Shown: positions 27,701 to 36,700 of the stretch, one piece after another
How positions within the stretch are numbered: position 1 is the first letter of the stretch
Layout of the letters: each line of letters begins with the position of its first letter
Assembly (NCBI GenBank): GCA_900318915.1
Contig: ONMI01000009.1
Coordinates: 1-62,872, forward strand
DNA: 62,872 nucleotides
Source: an uncultured Prevotellaceae bacterium
GTDB lineage: Bacteria > Bacteroidota > Bacteroidia > Bacteroidales > Bacteroidaceae
Direction of reading: 5' to 3'
Program-made: the position numbers and the translations under genes
Notes under the pieces: model-generated
What the model saw: only the letters and a program-made list of their open reading frames with translations
What the model was told of the DNA's origin: nothing
Database searches by the model: none

Positions 27701-28599
27701 TACTTGCTGTTGGAGTTATTCACCTGCTGCAGTGTTCTGGAGCCTTTCGGCACGACGAGCAGTCCATGTCCCGATGTGCCGAGATAGAGGTTGCCCCGGT
27801 GGTCGATAAGCGCCCCGCGAATAGACACCTTGCTGTCGAGCGCCGTCATGTCGAAACCCGCATCGGTCAGCTGGCCTGTGGCATAGTCGTAACGCAGTAT
27901 GCCATACATGCACACGGCGAGGAATCCCCTGGCGTCGGCATGGAGGAAAGTCACCACCGGTCCGCAGGGCGACTGGAAATCTTTGGTGGCTGTGGGTTTC
28001 AGTCTGCTCACCTTGATACGGGTGATCATTTCGTTCTGATATCCCCTCCACAGATTGTGCTGGGCATCCTCGAAGAGCACCATGAAGAAATCCTTTTCCT
28101 TGCTCCTGGAGAGCTGTGTTTCGTGGACGAGGCGGTCCTGCCCCTTGCGTATGGAGTAGAGTCCGTAGCCGGCCGTTCCTACGAGCAGATTGCCGTCGGT
28201 ATCCTCGACGATGCACTCCACACGGGGCTGCTTGGTATCGGGAAACTCATAGCGCACGAAGCAATTGCGCTCATAGTCGTACCGGCAGAGGCCCTTGGAA
28301 GAGCCTATCCACAGACGATGCTGGCTGTCGGCCATGATGCGCGAGATATCATTGCCCGGTATGGAGGTGGTGTCGTTGCGATCGGTGAAGTAATGGGTGA
28401 AGCGGTAGCCGTCGAACTTGTTCAGTCCATACTGAGTGGCCACCCAGATAAATCCGTAGGCATCCTGCGCCATATAGCCAATCATGCTGCTCGACAGTTG
28501 GTCGGCTGTATAGAGCCGTCCAAAATCGGCACGGGCCGTAGCGCTTGTCAAGAGCAAGACAAACGGCAACAGCAACCGAAGAAACCTATTGATACGCAT
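24718..28599 (-). CDS. Hybrid two-component system sensor/regulator (HTCS)
   Basis: This single inner-membrane polypeptide of about 1293 residues senses glycan breakdown products and activates polysaccharide genes. In order it has a signal peptide, a periplasmic double beta-propeller of Reg_prop repeats (~30-650), a Y_Y_Y domain (~690-750), one membrane helix near 765-790 (AYLAYALLAMGLAAFVFYY), a histidine kinase core with INATHDIRSPLTLIMGPLNK, an ATPase domain (LDSGIGFNEENTERLFDRF, LEGTGIGLNLSKAIV), a receiver domain (LLVVDDDQEVARY, DLVISDVMMPEMDG), and a C-terminal AraC-type HTH (GISRAQLHRKMKEITG, AYAVGFNNQTYFSTVFKKYY). The ATG at 28599 is preferred to a GTG two codons earlier. It follows GH115 copy 2 by 36 bases, so the two are probably one operon. 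Confidence 0.96.
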   Translation of the reverse strand: MRINRFLRLLLPFVLLLTSATARADFGRLYTADQLSSSMIGYMAQDAYGFIWVATQYGLNKFDGYRFTHYFTDRNDTTSIPGNDISRIMADSQHRLWIGSSKGLCRYDYERNCFVRYEFPDTKQPRVECIVEDTDGNLLVGTAGYGLYSIRKGQDRLVHETQLSRSKEKDFFMVLFEDAQHNLWRGYQNEMITRIKVSRLKPTATKDFQSPCGPVVTFLHADARGFLAVCMYGILRYDYATGQLTDAGFDMTALDSKVSIRGALIDHRGNLYLGTSGHGLLVVPKGSRTLQQVNNSNSKYDLASANVNHIFEDKDHNLWVSCYKKGLYQLNQGKMAFSTWKFAAQNFVLGSSVSSVAPAADAGVWCTVQKSGIYHFDKNGHITPAPVSPAGANCIYRDRQGNYWVGSENTLYSYNPATGASTPRLKVDGWGINCMADDGEGHLFVCNYGKGLYLFNTHTGETRQFSMYQVDAQKGGLCNDWIKALMLDSRGLLWIATSSGVCVMNPATADFRHMGWDLQLKGRQCFSLLELEEGTVLIGTDYGLYQYKKESNETTLFPGSEPIDNKPVYTLARSRSGDLWISSASGIWQYDWKNKRFLSHVNGNGLETREYIVGAVVQNTDDRLFYGSNEGIVAFYPEEVRGAADHLDGKVYLTNIIIEGHPVPCPADRLTIPYDQNSFSLEFSMLNFLNQENISFQYRINGGEWVSLDEGTNSISFNRMKPGSYEIEVRAEENGSYTVNNCLLNVVVRAPWYASTWAYLAYALLAMGLAAFVFYYNERRRKAELEEQKMRFLINATHDIRSPLTLIMGPLNKLKTRITDPESKTDIDTIDRNAQRLLLLVNQILDERKIDKNQMHLHCTDTDMVPFVSGICSLYHYNAQQRNIRFTFEPAQESIHAWIDRIQFDKVVSNILSNAFKYTFDGGEVKVLLSQTDKAVTLKVLDSGIGFNEENTERLFDRFYQGSQNSDLHLEGTGIGLNLSKAIVQMHSGQIKAYNRTDAQRGACLEVTIPLGKAHLKPEEIEENENTAKMMGVRKQASKNFRLLVVDDDQEVARYIKNELGQWYRIDIAANGREALKVLLSGDNAYDLVISDVMMPEMDGLTLLRQLKGNPNISDIPVVLLTSKAEVSDRLEGLKKGADAYLAKPFNLEELHILVDNIIDNVRRLRGKFTGAQAQEDKVENVEVKGNNDALMDRIMKTINEHLQDPDFNVERLTEEVGISRAQLHRKMKEITGISTGEFIRNLRLQQAARLIKEGKINITQVAYAVGFNNQTYFSTVFKKYYGKTPTEFAENP

Positions 28600-28635
28600 A
28601 TACACTCAGATTAATAAACGAAAGAGGAGAAGTGG

Positions 28636-31068
28636 TTAGCGGGCCACCTTTCTGGGCGACTCGTCTCCATAGAGGAAGGCCGGCTGATAGCCGCCACAGT
28701 CGACCACGATTTTCTCGAACACGATGCCCGGGTCGAGCGGTTCAATCTTCAGCTCATGCTGTCCCGCTGCTGCGGTGAGACCGACGGCCGACTCCACTAC
28801 CCTTCTGGCCACAGTGGGATAGTAGATGCTGTAGATATTCTCAGGTTTTTCATTGAGCAGACTGTTGAAGTTGACCACCTGCGGCTCACCGCCGTCGAGC
28901 GAGACACGGTAGCGCAGTCCGCCCTGGTTGAGGAAGTCGAGCGTGGACTTCACCACCACGATAACCTTTTTCACCTCCGACTGCGTATTGAAGCGGTAGG
29001 TGAGCGCAGCCCCTTCGACCGGTTTGGTGTAGGGCCGCAGGGAGATGCCGCTGAGGGTACGTCCCATGAAGGGAATGACCTGCCAGGCAGCCTCGGCGGC
29101 ATCGGTCTTGGCGAAGACATGCTCCGCCTCGATGGCTACCATGCCGCCCCGCTCTGTGAATACGGAGGGAGCACCGGGCTCGACACTGATGCGGTGCACC
29201 TGCGGCATGACATTGCCGGGTGCGAAATCATCGTTCCATGACTTGTAGCCGATATGCTTCTGCGTCATCATGCCGTTCCATTTTCCGCCGGCTATATCGT
29301 GGTTGTAGGCGGCGCAGAGGAGCGAGTCGCGCAGGAAAGTCTGCTCCACCTTGTCGGCCCAGAGGTTGGCATCAGGATTGCCCTCCTTGTAGAGCTGGTG
29401 GTTCATAGCCTGTGCATAATACATCTGGTAGACATTGGCCATGGCCTGTATGGGGAAAAGGAGGAGCTGCTGATAAGCATCACGGTATTCCGGCTTCAGG
29501 GTGACATACTGCCGTAGCGCCTCCACCTCAAGCTGATTGTACTGCCCCACCACCTGTCTCCACTCGCCAGAAGCCAAGTTGTAAGTGTTGCGGTCGAGCA
29601 TCTCGGCAGTGGTTCTGCCATTGTACTTGCTGTAGAGATTGAGCAGACGGGCCGCCTCGTCGGCCTGGTCGTCGCCGAACTGTGCCCGGCAGAAGTCGAG
29701 CGTATGCTGCGGGATGGCCTCGCCACCCTTCCATGCCATATCCATGAAGAGCTGGATGGGATATTCCATCGGTTTCAGATCGCCCACATTGAGCACCCAA
29801 AGGCGGTCGAGGCCGTACTCCAGCGCCAGGGTGAGTTGTTCCCACATATTCTGAACAGGCGTGACATTGAGCCATTTGGAGTTGCGCGGTGCCCCCACAT
29901 AGTCGACATGATAGTAGAGTCCCCATCCGCCCTTATGACGGCGTTCCTTGGCAGTGGGCACCCGCCGCACGTTGCCCCAGTTGTCGTCGCAGAGCAGCAT
30001 AATCACATCGTCGGGCACGCGCATGCCCTTGTCGTAATAGTCGAGCACCTCTTTATATAGCGCCCACACCTGCGGGGTCTCCTTGGCCGGGCGGCCGGTG
30101 ACCTGGCTGATTATCTTGCGCTGGTTTTTCACGATATCGAGCAGCAACCGCGTGTCGGCGTCTTCACTCATAGCCTCGTCGCCGTCGCCCCGCATGCCTA
30201 TGGTCACGATATCGTCGGTATTTTTCATGCGCTCAATGCCCTCGCGGAAGAAGCGGTCGATGACCTGCTGGTTGGTCTTGTAGTTCCATGCCCCATACTC
30301 GGCGCGGTGGCGGGCCCACTCCTGATGGTTACGCGCCATGGGCTCATGATGCGATGTGCCGATGATGACACCCATTTCGTCGGCAGTGGCCGAATTGAGC
30401 GGGTCGTCGGCATAGAAGGCCCAACTCCACATGGCCGGCCAGAGGAAATTGCCCTTCAGGCGGAGAATGAGTTCAAACACCTTGGCATAGAATTCATGCC
30501 CTCCATAGTTGGTGCCGAAGGTATTCTTCACCCACGAGGTGAGGCAAGGCGCCTCGTCGTTGAGGAAGATGCCGCGGTAGCGCACAGCAGGTTCGCCGTC
30601 GGTATAGGTGCCGGGGCACAGATAGATATTGTCGTGATGCTCTACCGGCACATCGGCCCAGTAGTACCAGGGCGACACACCTATCTGGCGTGATATCTCG
30701 TAGATACCGTAGATGGCACCGCGCTTGTCGCTGCTGGTAACAGAAGCCTTTCCTTCGGTAATCTGCAGGATGAACTTTTCGCAGGCTTTCATCTTAGGGT
30801 CTACGCTGACAAGAATCTGCGCTTCCTCTGCCTGGTCGGTGATGGAGCACATTGCGCCACACACCCTCTCCAAGTCGCGACAGAGGTCCTGAGCAGCCCT
30901 TACCACTCCCTTGTCGGCACTTCTGTCGACAAAGACGCCGATTTTGCCGCCTTTGTTGAGCAACCATCCGCCACCTCCGCTGAAGTTAACGAACTGCTCA
31001 GCACCCTCTGCACTGAAAGTAACGAAACAAACTGCTAAAACTGTAAATATCCGAAGTAAACTTTTCAT
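28636..31068 (-). CDS. Exported GH115-family glycoside hydrolase (alpha-glucuronidase type), copy 2
   Basis: A secreted GH115-type enzyme of 810 residues from ATG 31068. This start gives a clean signal peptide, MKSLLRIFTVLAVCFVTFSA; the longer open frame to 31131 crosses the promoter and is rejected. Shared GH115 segments include IGVSPWYYWADVPVEH, YRGIFLNDEAPCLTSW, LCDDNWGNVRRVPTAKERRH and YYHVDYVGAP, each matched in copy 1. The C-terminal beta-domain ends near ELKIEPLDPGIVFEKIVVDC. It is the first gene of a unit with the HTCS and is divergent from a TPR/AraC regulator. It probably removes glucuronic acid branches from a hemicellulose or other glucuronic-acid glycan imported by the adjacent SusC/SusD pair. 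No endo-xylanase is visible here, so xylan is only a suggestion. Confidence 0.9.
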   Translation of the reverse strand: MKSLLRIFTVLAVCFVTFSAEGAEQFVNFSGGGGWLLNKGGKIGVFVDRSADKGVVRAAQDLCRDLERVCGAMCSITDQAEEAQILVSVDPKMKACEKFILQITEGKASVTSSDKRGAIYGIYEISRQIGVSPWYYWADVPVEHHDNIYLCPGTYTDGEPAVRYRGIFLNDEAPCLTSWVKNTFGTNYGGHEFYAKVFELILRLKGNFLWPAMWSWAFYADDPLNSATADEMGVIIGTSHHEPMARNHQEWARHRAEYGAWNYKTNQQVIDRFFREGIERMKNTDDIVTIGMRGDGDEAMSEDADTRLLLDIVKNQRKIISQVTGRPAKETPQVWALYKEVLDYYDKGMRVPDDVIMLLCDDNWGNVRRVPTAKERRHKGGWGLYYHVDYVGAPRNSKWLNVTPVQNMWEQLTLALEYGLDRLWVLNVGDLKPMEYPIQLFMDMAWKGGEAIPQHTLDFCRAQFGDDQADEAARLLNLYSKYNGRTTAEMLDRNTYNLASGEWRQVVGQYNQLEVEALRQYVTLKPEYRDAYQQLLLFPIQAMANVYQMYYAQAMNHQLYKEGNPDANLWADKVEQTFLRDSLLCAAYNHDIAGGKWNGMMTQKHIGYKSWNDDFAPGNVMPQVHRISVEPGAPSVFTERGGMVAIEAEHVFAKTDAAEAAWQVIPFMGRTLSGISLRPYTKPVEGAALTYRFNTQSEVKKVIVVVKSTLDFLNQGGLRYRVSLDGGEPQVVNFNSLLNEKPENIYSIYYPTVARRVVESAVGLTAAAGQHELKIEPLDPGIVFEKIVVDCGGYQPAFLYGDESPRKVAR

Positions 31069-31089
31069 AATCATGATGGTTAGTCCATG

Positions 31090-31097
31090 CAAAAATA
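31090..31097 (-). promoter_or_regulatory. -7 promoter element of the GH115-HTCS unit
   Basis: The minus strand reads TATTTTTG, an exact TAnnTTTG match, 21 bases before the chosen ATG at 31068. An imperfect TTTA occupies the -33 zone. The palindrome at 31104-31118 lies in the spacer. Confidence 0.5.
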
Positions 31098-31103
31098 ACA
31101 TTA

Positions 31104-31118
31104 TTATCTTATAGATAA
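31104..31118. promoter_or_regulatory. Palindrome TTATCT-TAT-AGATAA in the GH115 promoter
   Basis: Two 6-base arms around a 3-base centre lie within the spacer of the GH115 promoter. This is where a repressor site would sit, but AT-rich sequence makes chance occurrence plausible. Confidence 0.3.
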
Positions 31119-31128
31119 AATAATAGTG

Positions 31129-31163
31129 CATGAAATAAATTCAAATGAAACAAAATGAAACAA
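31129..31163 (+). promoter_or_regulatory. ATGAAACAA direct repeats between GH115 copy 2 and the TPR/AraC gene
   Basis: ATGAAACAA occurs twice, 31145-31153 and 31155-31163, with a weaker GCATGAAAT copy at 31128-31136. The same word occurs upstream of susC. The repeats lie upstream of the GH115 promoter and could serve either divergent gene. Confidence 0.45.
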
Positions 31164-31262
31164 CCCTGTTACAAATTTGATTTGAAATCTTTCATAAACA
31201 CCTTTTCACAGCAATGTTAATAGATTTTGTCGAAATAAAGCAGAAAAAGGAAAAAGATTTCG

Positions 31263-31270
31263 TAATTTTG
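31263..31270 (+). promoter_or_regulatory. -7 promoter element of the TPR/AraC-type regulator
   Basis: TAATTTTG matches TAnnTTTG exactly. It ends 17 bases before the ATG at 31288, predicting a very short leader. No TTTG is found at the right distance upstream. Confidence 0.45.
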
Positions 31271-31287
31271 CGAGCAAAGTGAAAGTA

Positions 31288-32997
31288 ATGTTTTTCTGCA
31301 GAGCCCATAAGGAAAGACCATGCGCCGCCCCACCCAGCAAGGCGCTGTGCCGACTTTTGGCCGTACTGGTCGTCATGACCGTGCTGCAGCCCCTGGCATG
31401 GCCTTTGAGAGCCGCTGATAATGCCACCGCCTACTATAATAAATACAACTCGCTCAGCACCGAGCAGGTATACAAGCAAGGCATGAAAGAGATACAGGCG
31501 GGCCACATGAACGAGGCCATGGTCTGCTTCACCATCGCTGCCGGCCGCTATGTAGACGACATGGATGCGAAGGAAAAACGCACCTGCGCCTATGCGCTCA
31601 ACAATGCAGGCGCCGTGGCCATGCTCCGCTCCGACTATTCGATGGCCTTCTCCTACTTCACTAAAGCCATCGAGATAGCCGACGACAGCCTACTGTACCA
31701 GTCGTTCAACAACATAGCCGGTGTGTACCTGTACTTCAACGACTATGCCAATGCGCGAAAGTATCTGAATATGGCCTACGAGACCGGTTTCAGGCAGAAA
31801 GACTGGAACTCCATGTACAACACGCTGCACAACATGCTCGACCTGGACTGGGACACCGACAGCCTTCAGAACTCAATGGAGCGCATAGCCCGTTTCCGCC
31901 AGCTAAAAGAAGCGCCCCACGACGAGCAGTACCAGTATATCGCCAGTATCTGCGACGGCATGGAAGCCTACCACCACCACTCCTACCCGGCAGCGATAAA
32001 ACATTTTGAGAAGGCCATTGCCGTATCCCAGGGACTGCCCTTCCAATCGAGCCACGAGATACCCGTAAACCTCTACATCGCCAATGCCTATCTGCAGCAG
32101 CACGACTATGGCCGTGCCACACACTATCTGTCGCTCTGCGAGAAGGCATCGAAAGAAAACGGTGCGCTGGACATGCTGATAAAGACCTACCGCTACCAGA
32201 GCCTGTGCTATGCCGAGGCAGGCGACCCGGTACGCTCGCGCGAAGCGAAGTACCGCTACATGGAGATACGCGACTCTATCAACAACGCCAATGAGTACGG
32301 CAAGATCAAGGACATGCAGTTCTTTCACGACCTGGGCAACTACGAGAAGCAAGTGGCCCGCCTTACAAGCGAGAAGAAGATGCACGACACCGTGCTCTTC
32401 TCCATCATAGGCTTTCTGCTGGTGGCGCTGGTGTTCCTGGTGGTAAGTTTGATACAGAACCGCAAACTGAAACGGAGCAACAAGGACCTGTTCGACAAGA
32501 ATGTGGCACTGCTGCGTCAGGAAGAGGTGGAACAACAGCTGCGCAAGGCCTATGCCTACAAGAAAGAGCAGCTGGAGGCCATGGAGAGCGACAATGGTCG
32601 CTACAAAGGCAGCAACCTGACCGACGAGAGCCGCGAGCAGCTATTGGCGCGCATCCGCGATGTGATGCACAATCCGGCAGAGTTCTGCCAGGAAGACTTC
32701 ACCATAGAGCGGCTGGCCAGCGCCATCGGGTCGAACACGAAATATGTGTCGCAGGTTATCAACGAGATGCTGGGCAAGAACTTCAACACCCTGCTCAACG
32801 AGCAACGCATCGGCGAGGTGTGCAAGCGGTTGGTCGACACCGAGCACTACGGCAGCATGACCCTCGAGGCAGTGGCTGCCGAGGCCGGTTTCAAGAGCCG
32901 CAGCCACTTTATCCGCACGTTCAAGAAGATAACCGGTCTTACCCCCTCGCAATATCAACGTATGGCGAAGGAGAAATTTGAGGCCAGACAAGCTTAG
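31288..32997 (+). CDS. TPR-repeat membrane regulator with C-terminal AraC-type HTH
   Basis: About 569 residues. An N-terminal hydrophobic segment (LCRLLAVLVVMTVLQPLAW) precedes a region of tetratricopeptide repeats (~45-350) predicted to be periplasmic. A membrane helix (LFSIIGFLLVALVFLVVSLI, ~375-395) leads into a coiled-coil stretch and a cytoplasmic AraC-family HTH (IERLASAIGSNTKYVSQVIN, AGFKSRSHFIRTFKKITGLT). This TPR-membrane-AraC layout is common in Bacteroidetes and may couple an envelope signal directly to DNA binding without a kinase. Start is uncertain: a GTG at 31279 or ATG at 31288; the ATG is chosen because the promoter lies so close. It is divergent from GH115 copy 2, so it may control that locus alongside the HTCS. 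Its ligand or partner is unknown. Confidence 0.85.
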   Translation: MFFCRAHKERPCAAPPSKALCRLLAVLVVMTVLQPLAWPLRAADNATAYYNKYNSLSTEQVYKQGMKEIQAGHMNEAMVCFTIAAGRYVDDMDAKEKRTCAYALNNAGAVAMLRSDYSMAFSYFTKAIEIADDSLLYQSFNNIAGVYLYFNDYANARKYLNMAYETGFRQKDWNSMYNTLHNMLDLDWDTDSLQNSMERIARFRQLKEAPHDEQYQYIASICDGMEAYHHHSYPAAIKHFEKAIAVSQGLPFQSSHEIPVNLYIANAYLQQHDYGRATHYLSLCEKASKENGALDMLIKTYRYQSLCYAEAGDPVRSREAKYRYMEIRDSINNANEYGKIKDMQFFHDLGNYEKQVARLTSEKKMHDTVLFSIIGFLLVALVFLVVSLIQNRKLKRSNKDLFDKNVALLRQEEVEQQLRKAYAYKKEQLEAMESDNGRYKGSNLTDESREQLLARIRDVMHNPAEFCQEDFTIERLASAIGSNTKYVSQVINEMLGKNFNTLLNEQRIGEVCKRLVDTEHYGSMTLEAVAAEAGFKSRSHFIRTFKKITGLTPSQYQRMAKEKFEARQA

Positions 32998-33058
32998 GAG
33001 ACCCCGCAAAGCGGCGACGTGCGCACAGACAGCCGGGGCCCAAATCGGACCCAGACCT

Positions 33059-33102
33059 ACCTAAAAGCCACCGGACAAGGAACTGTCCAGTGGCTTTTAG
33101 GT
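33059..33102. terminator. Strong bidirectional stem-loop terminator
   Basis: ACCTAAAAGCCAC (33059-33071) pairs with GTGGCTTTTAGGT (33090-33102); after one mismatch GGACA pairs with TGTCC around a 6-base loop. The stem is 19 positions long with one mismatch, between the convergent TPR/AraC gene and the five-gene cytoskeletal-like operon. A-rich and T-rich parts lie inside the arms, so it can act in both directions. Confidence 0.8.
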
Positions 33103-33126
33103 AATTGCAGGCCGGTTGCGGCTGGC

Positions 33127-33726
33127 TCAACTATACTCGATACGAACTTTCTCGTCGATGATCCAGCGTCCTCGTTCCAGATGCGCCTTGCCCGGATGGC
33201 AGATGTAATGGACAGACTTGGCACCGGTGAAGTTACATGCCCGTTCGATATACTTTTTTGAACTGTTGTTGGCCTTGTTGAGCTGTGTCTCGGTCATGGT
33301 GACAAAGCGTACATCAGCTTTGGTGCGGTCGTCGTGTAGCGAGAACTCATAGTAAGTGTCCTCCGTCTGCGCCAGGAGGCGTGCTCCGTCGTCGAAAGTG
33401 CCGTCGTCGGCCGGCCACCGGAAATAGATGACCGTGGGGTCTACAATCACCGGTTCCGGAGTTTCCGTCTCCGCCTGTCGCCCGGCACTGTTCTGACTGA
33501 AGAAAGTGCGCTGCTCGAGCGACGCCATACGCTCGTTGAGTGCGCGCAATTCCTCGGCCTGTTTCACGGTGAGCCGCTCGGTAGTGGCATTGAGTCCCTC
33601 TTTGGTAGAGAATCGGCTGTTGGCGTCGCGCTGGTCTTCGTCCATTCTGTTGGAGAGCGCCCTGAAGCGGTATTCCACATAAGCGATAGCGGCCACGAAA
33701 AGGAAAAGTGACAATACGGTCTGCAT
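33127..33726 (-). CDS. Membrane-anchored coiled-coil protein of unknown function
   Basis: This 199-residue protein has an N-terminal membrane anchor (TVLSLFLFVAAIAYVEYRF, residues ~3-21). A predicted coiled coil (~22-72, ALSNRMDEDQRDANSRF, LTVKQAEELRALNERMASLE) and a Pro/Glu-rich linker follow. The C-terminal domain (~95-199) contains VIYFRWPADDGTFDDGARLL and IERACNFTGAKSVHYICHP. I do not recognise the domain. It is the last gene of the operon, 12 bases after the actin-like ATPase, and its stop is followed by the strong terminator. The anchor and coiled coil suggest it tethers the cytoplasmic actin-like or tubulin-like partner to the membrane, which is inference from context only. Confidence 0.8.
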   Translation of the reverse strand: MQTVLSLFLFVAAIAYVEYRFRALSNRMDEDQRDANSRFSTKEGLNATTERLTVKQAEELRALNERMASLEQRTFFSQNSAGRQAETETPEPVIVDPTVIYFRWPADDGTFDDGARLLAQTEDTYYEFSLHDDRTKADVRFVTMTETQLNKANNSSKKYIERACNFTGAKSVHYICHPGKAHLERGRWIIDEKVRIEYS

Positions 33727-33738
33727 GGTGCTGGTGTT

Positions 33739-36700
33739 TTATCGGTTTTTGGCAATATGGTCGGCCAGTCGGCTGATGCCTCCGGTGAGCGGGATGAAGA
33801 AGAGCGAGTCCTTGATTTCGGGATTCTCCTCATCGGCCATCTCATCAGCCCGGCTTTCCATGGCCTTGTTGAAGTCCTGCTCGGCCTTCTCGGTGAGTAC
33901 GGTGCGGAACTGTTTGAATTCCCTTTCGTTGCTCACACCGAAATATTTGGCGAAGCTGAACTTTTCATTGAGTCGGAAGAAGTAATCCACAAAGTCGAGA
34001 TAAGCCTTGAGCACCTCAGCGCGCACGGCATCATTCACATCCTTGTAGCGCGGCACATTGAGCGAGTCGAGCAGTTTGGAGCCCGTGCAGAACTCCGTGA
34101 TTTCCTCCACGTCGCCCACCACGAAGCGCTGCTTCATGTTCAGACCGCCCTTGCATGTTATCTCCTTGGGGTTGTCCACCTGTTTCAGTTCCACATTGCC
34201 GTCGTCGTGGAGCATATCGTTGAAGATACGCTTGGCCATTTTCTGGAGCGCGTCGTAGCTGCCGATGAGTCCGAGCACCTTCGATGCCGTACCGCTCACG
34301 GTGATATAGGCCGGTGTGGAGAGGCCCTTGGCGCGGAGCAGCCATGCGGCGTAGTAGATTTCGGCGGCGTAGAAGAGCAACAGCACCACCCGCAGTTCCT
34401 GGTTGGCACGCAGTTCTTCAGAGAAGGAGATGCCCTTTCCGGCCATGCGCGGGTTGTTGTCGAGCGAATAGAGGAAGGAGACAAACTCCACGCTGCTGCG
34501 TTTCGACTTGGCATAGACATCGCTCACGCCGCTGATGTCGCGCAGGCGTGCGTCGAACTGCGGCGCGAAGGCCGTCATAAAGCCGTTGTACTCTGTGCCG
34601 CGTCCGAGGAAGTCGCCGTAGATGTTGTTGCCGGCGAAACGCACCGATGAGATGACCACCGCCTCATTGCCATGATGGTAGACCACGAAGTCGGTGGTGC
34701 CGCCACCGATATCCATCGACACTACGGGTCGCGATTCGGCGTCGACATCCTCTTTCTTGGTATAATAATAATAAGGAGCGAGCGACTCGGCCACTTTCTG
34801 TATTCTCACTCCCTGTGGAGCGATGAGTTTGCGGCACAGCTTGTTCCATGCGCTGTCGAGGTTGTTGATCTGATAGGGCTGCATACACACCGGATAGAAC
34901 CAGGTGATGGAAGTGCGGGCCAGTTCGCCGCCGGAGAGCAGCACCTTGTTGCGTATGAGCATGAGCAGTTCCTCGAAGTAAGCCTCCACGAGCAAGTTGT
35001 TTCCACGCGAGTTGTCCCACTTCAGGTCGGGCCGTGTCTCATTGTAGTCGTAAGTGTCTTCCTTCTCGTAGTGGAAACCGATGTTGTAGTCGGCCAGCGG
35101 CAGAGCATCCCTTCCCTCCACCACATGTCCGGCGCGGTAGCACAGGTTGGTGCGCATGGGGAAGCGGGCTATCTCGCCCTGCCCTATATAGAGCGGCATA
35201 AACTCCTGCATGAAGGCCTGTGCCGGTCCGCCGTAGAACGACTCAAGTCCCTCCTGGTCGATCATGTCGACCGACTTCTTGGAACACGAGTTGAGCGGCA
35301 GCATCTGCACGTCGGCAGGCAGCACGGTGAAGGGCACGGCCTCGTCGTCGGAATCGCTCTTGTATTCGATATGCGTGTTGGTGGTACCGAAGTCGATGGC
35401 AAACTCGAAGACCTTGCTGCCCTGCTTCACATTGCGGAAAAGCGGCACGAGCACACCGCTGGCGATAGAGTTGGTGACCAGCAGATAGTCGTACTCCTCT
35501 TTGAGGCAGAAATACTTCGAGGTGAGGAACTGCTGCCGCTTGTCGGCACGGTCCACCTCGATGTGCTGAAGCGGCTCCGCCTCGCAGTCGCGGTAGGCAT
35601 AGACCGTGTAGCGGTACTGCTCCTTCTTGTAGCCTGACGTGTCTTCGTCGACGAGATAGATGCGCTGCGGTTTCTCGATGGTGGGGTCGTCGATGTGGTA
35701 GCTGGGGAAGAGGAATAGGTCGAAGCGGCACTCCACGATAGGCCACACGAGCAAGTCGCGGTTGGGCTGTGCCTGTGCTGCGGTGTACTCCCTGTGCAGG
35801 GTAACGTAGCGGCCTTTCTGTATGGGTATGTTCACCACAGCCTGTATGCGTCCGTCGGGCATCTCCACCAGTTGGAACACCGGTTTGGAGGTGTTGCCGG
35901 CAAATCCCGTCAGCGTCTTGACCGAGAGGTAGCGCAGCAAAAGCGGCTTGATGGGCATGAGATAGGGACACTCGTCGGAAGTGGCGTGGTTGGCACGGTA
36001 GAAGCTGGTATAGAACGCTCCCTCATTGACCGGGAAGAGGAGTTTCACGAGATAAGGCTCGAACACATCATCGGCGGTGAGGTAAGGATACTGTGTGGTA
36101 TCGAAGGGCAGCGTGCGCTCGTCGAGCGGTTTCACGTCATGCAGCGGAGCATGCAGCGAGGCATTCCACTTGGAAGTGGTATAAAGCAAATCGGGCTCGA
36201 AATACGGTTCCGAAGGGAGCACGAGGGGGAGTCGCTCGCCCGGCCGGTCGGCCAGGATACGGAAGTCGCTTTCCTCGGCGATGCGGTTGCCGCCGAGGCA
36301 GGAGAGCGGAATATTGCCGGTGAGCATGAGTTGTGTGCTACCCGTGGCGAGCGGCTGGTAGAGGGTGGCATACATGGCCGGCAGTGTAGCATTGACCTGA
36401 TTCTTGAAATCGGTGTCTACGTCGGCCTTGAAGCAGGCATCCACATAGGCAGCCACCTCAGGATAGAGTGAGATGAATTCGGGCTGTTTGGCCAGCAGGT
36501 AAACAAACTGTCGGAAGTCGCGGTCGCGGTTGGTGAGGCTTCGCCAGGTGCCGTCGGCATCGGCGTGGAAAGCCTCATGGTAGTTGCTCAGGTACACTCC
36601 CGCCACATAGCTGAGGTCATTGGCCGACGCCATGGTGACCGAAGTGGGCGATGTTCCGCCCACGATGTTGAGCTGTCCCACAGCACCGGGTCCCACATAA

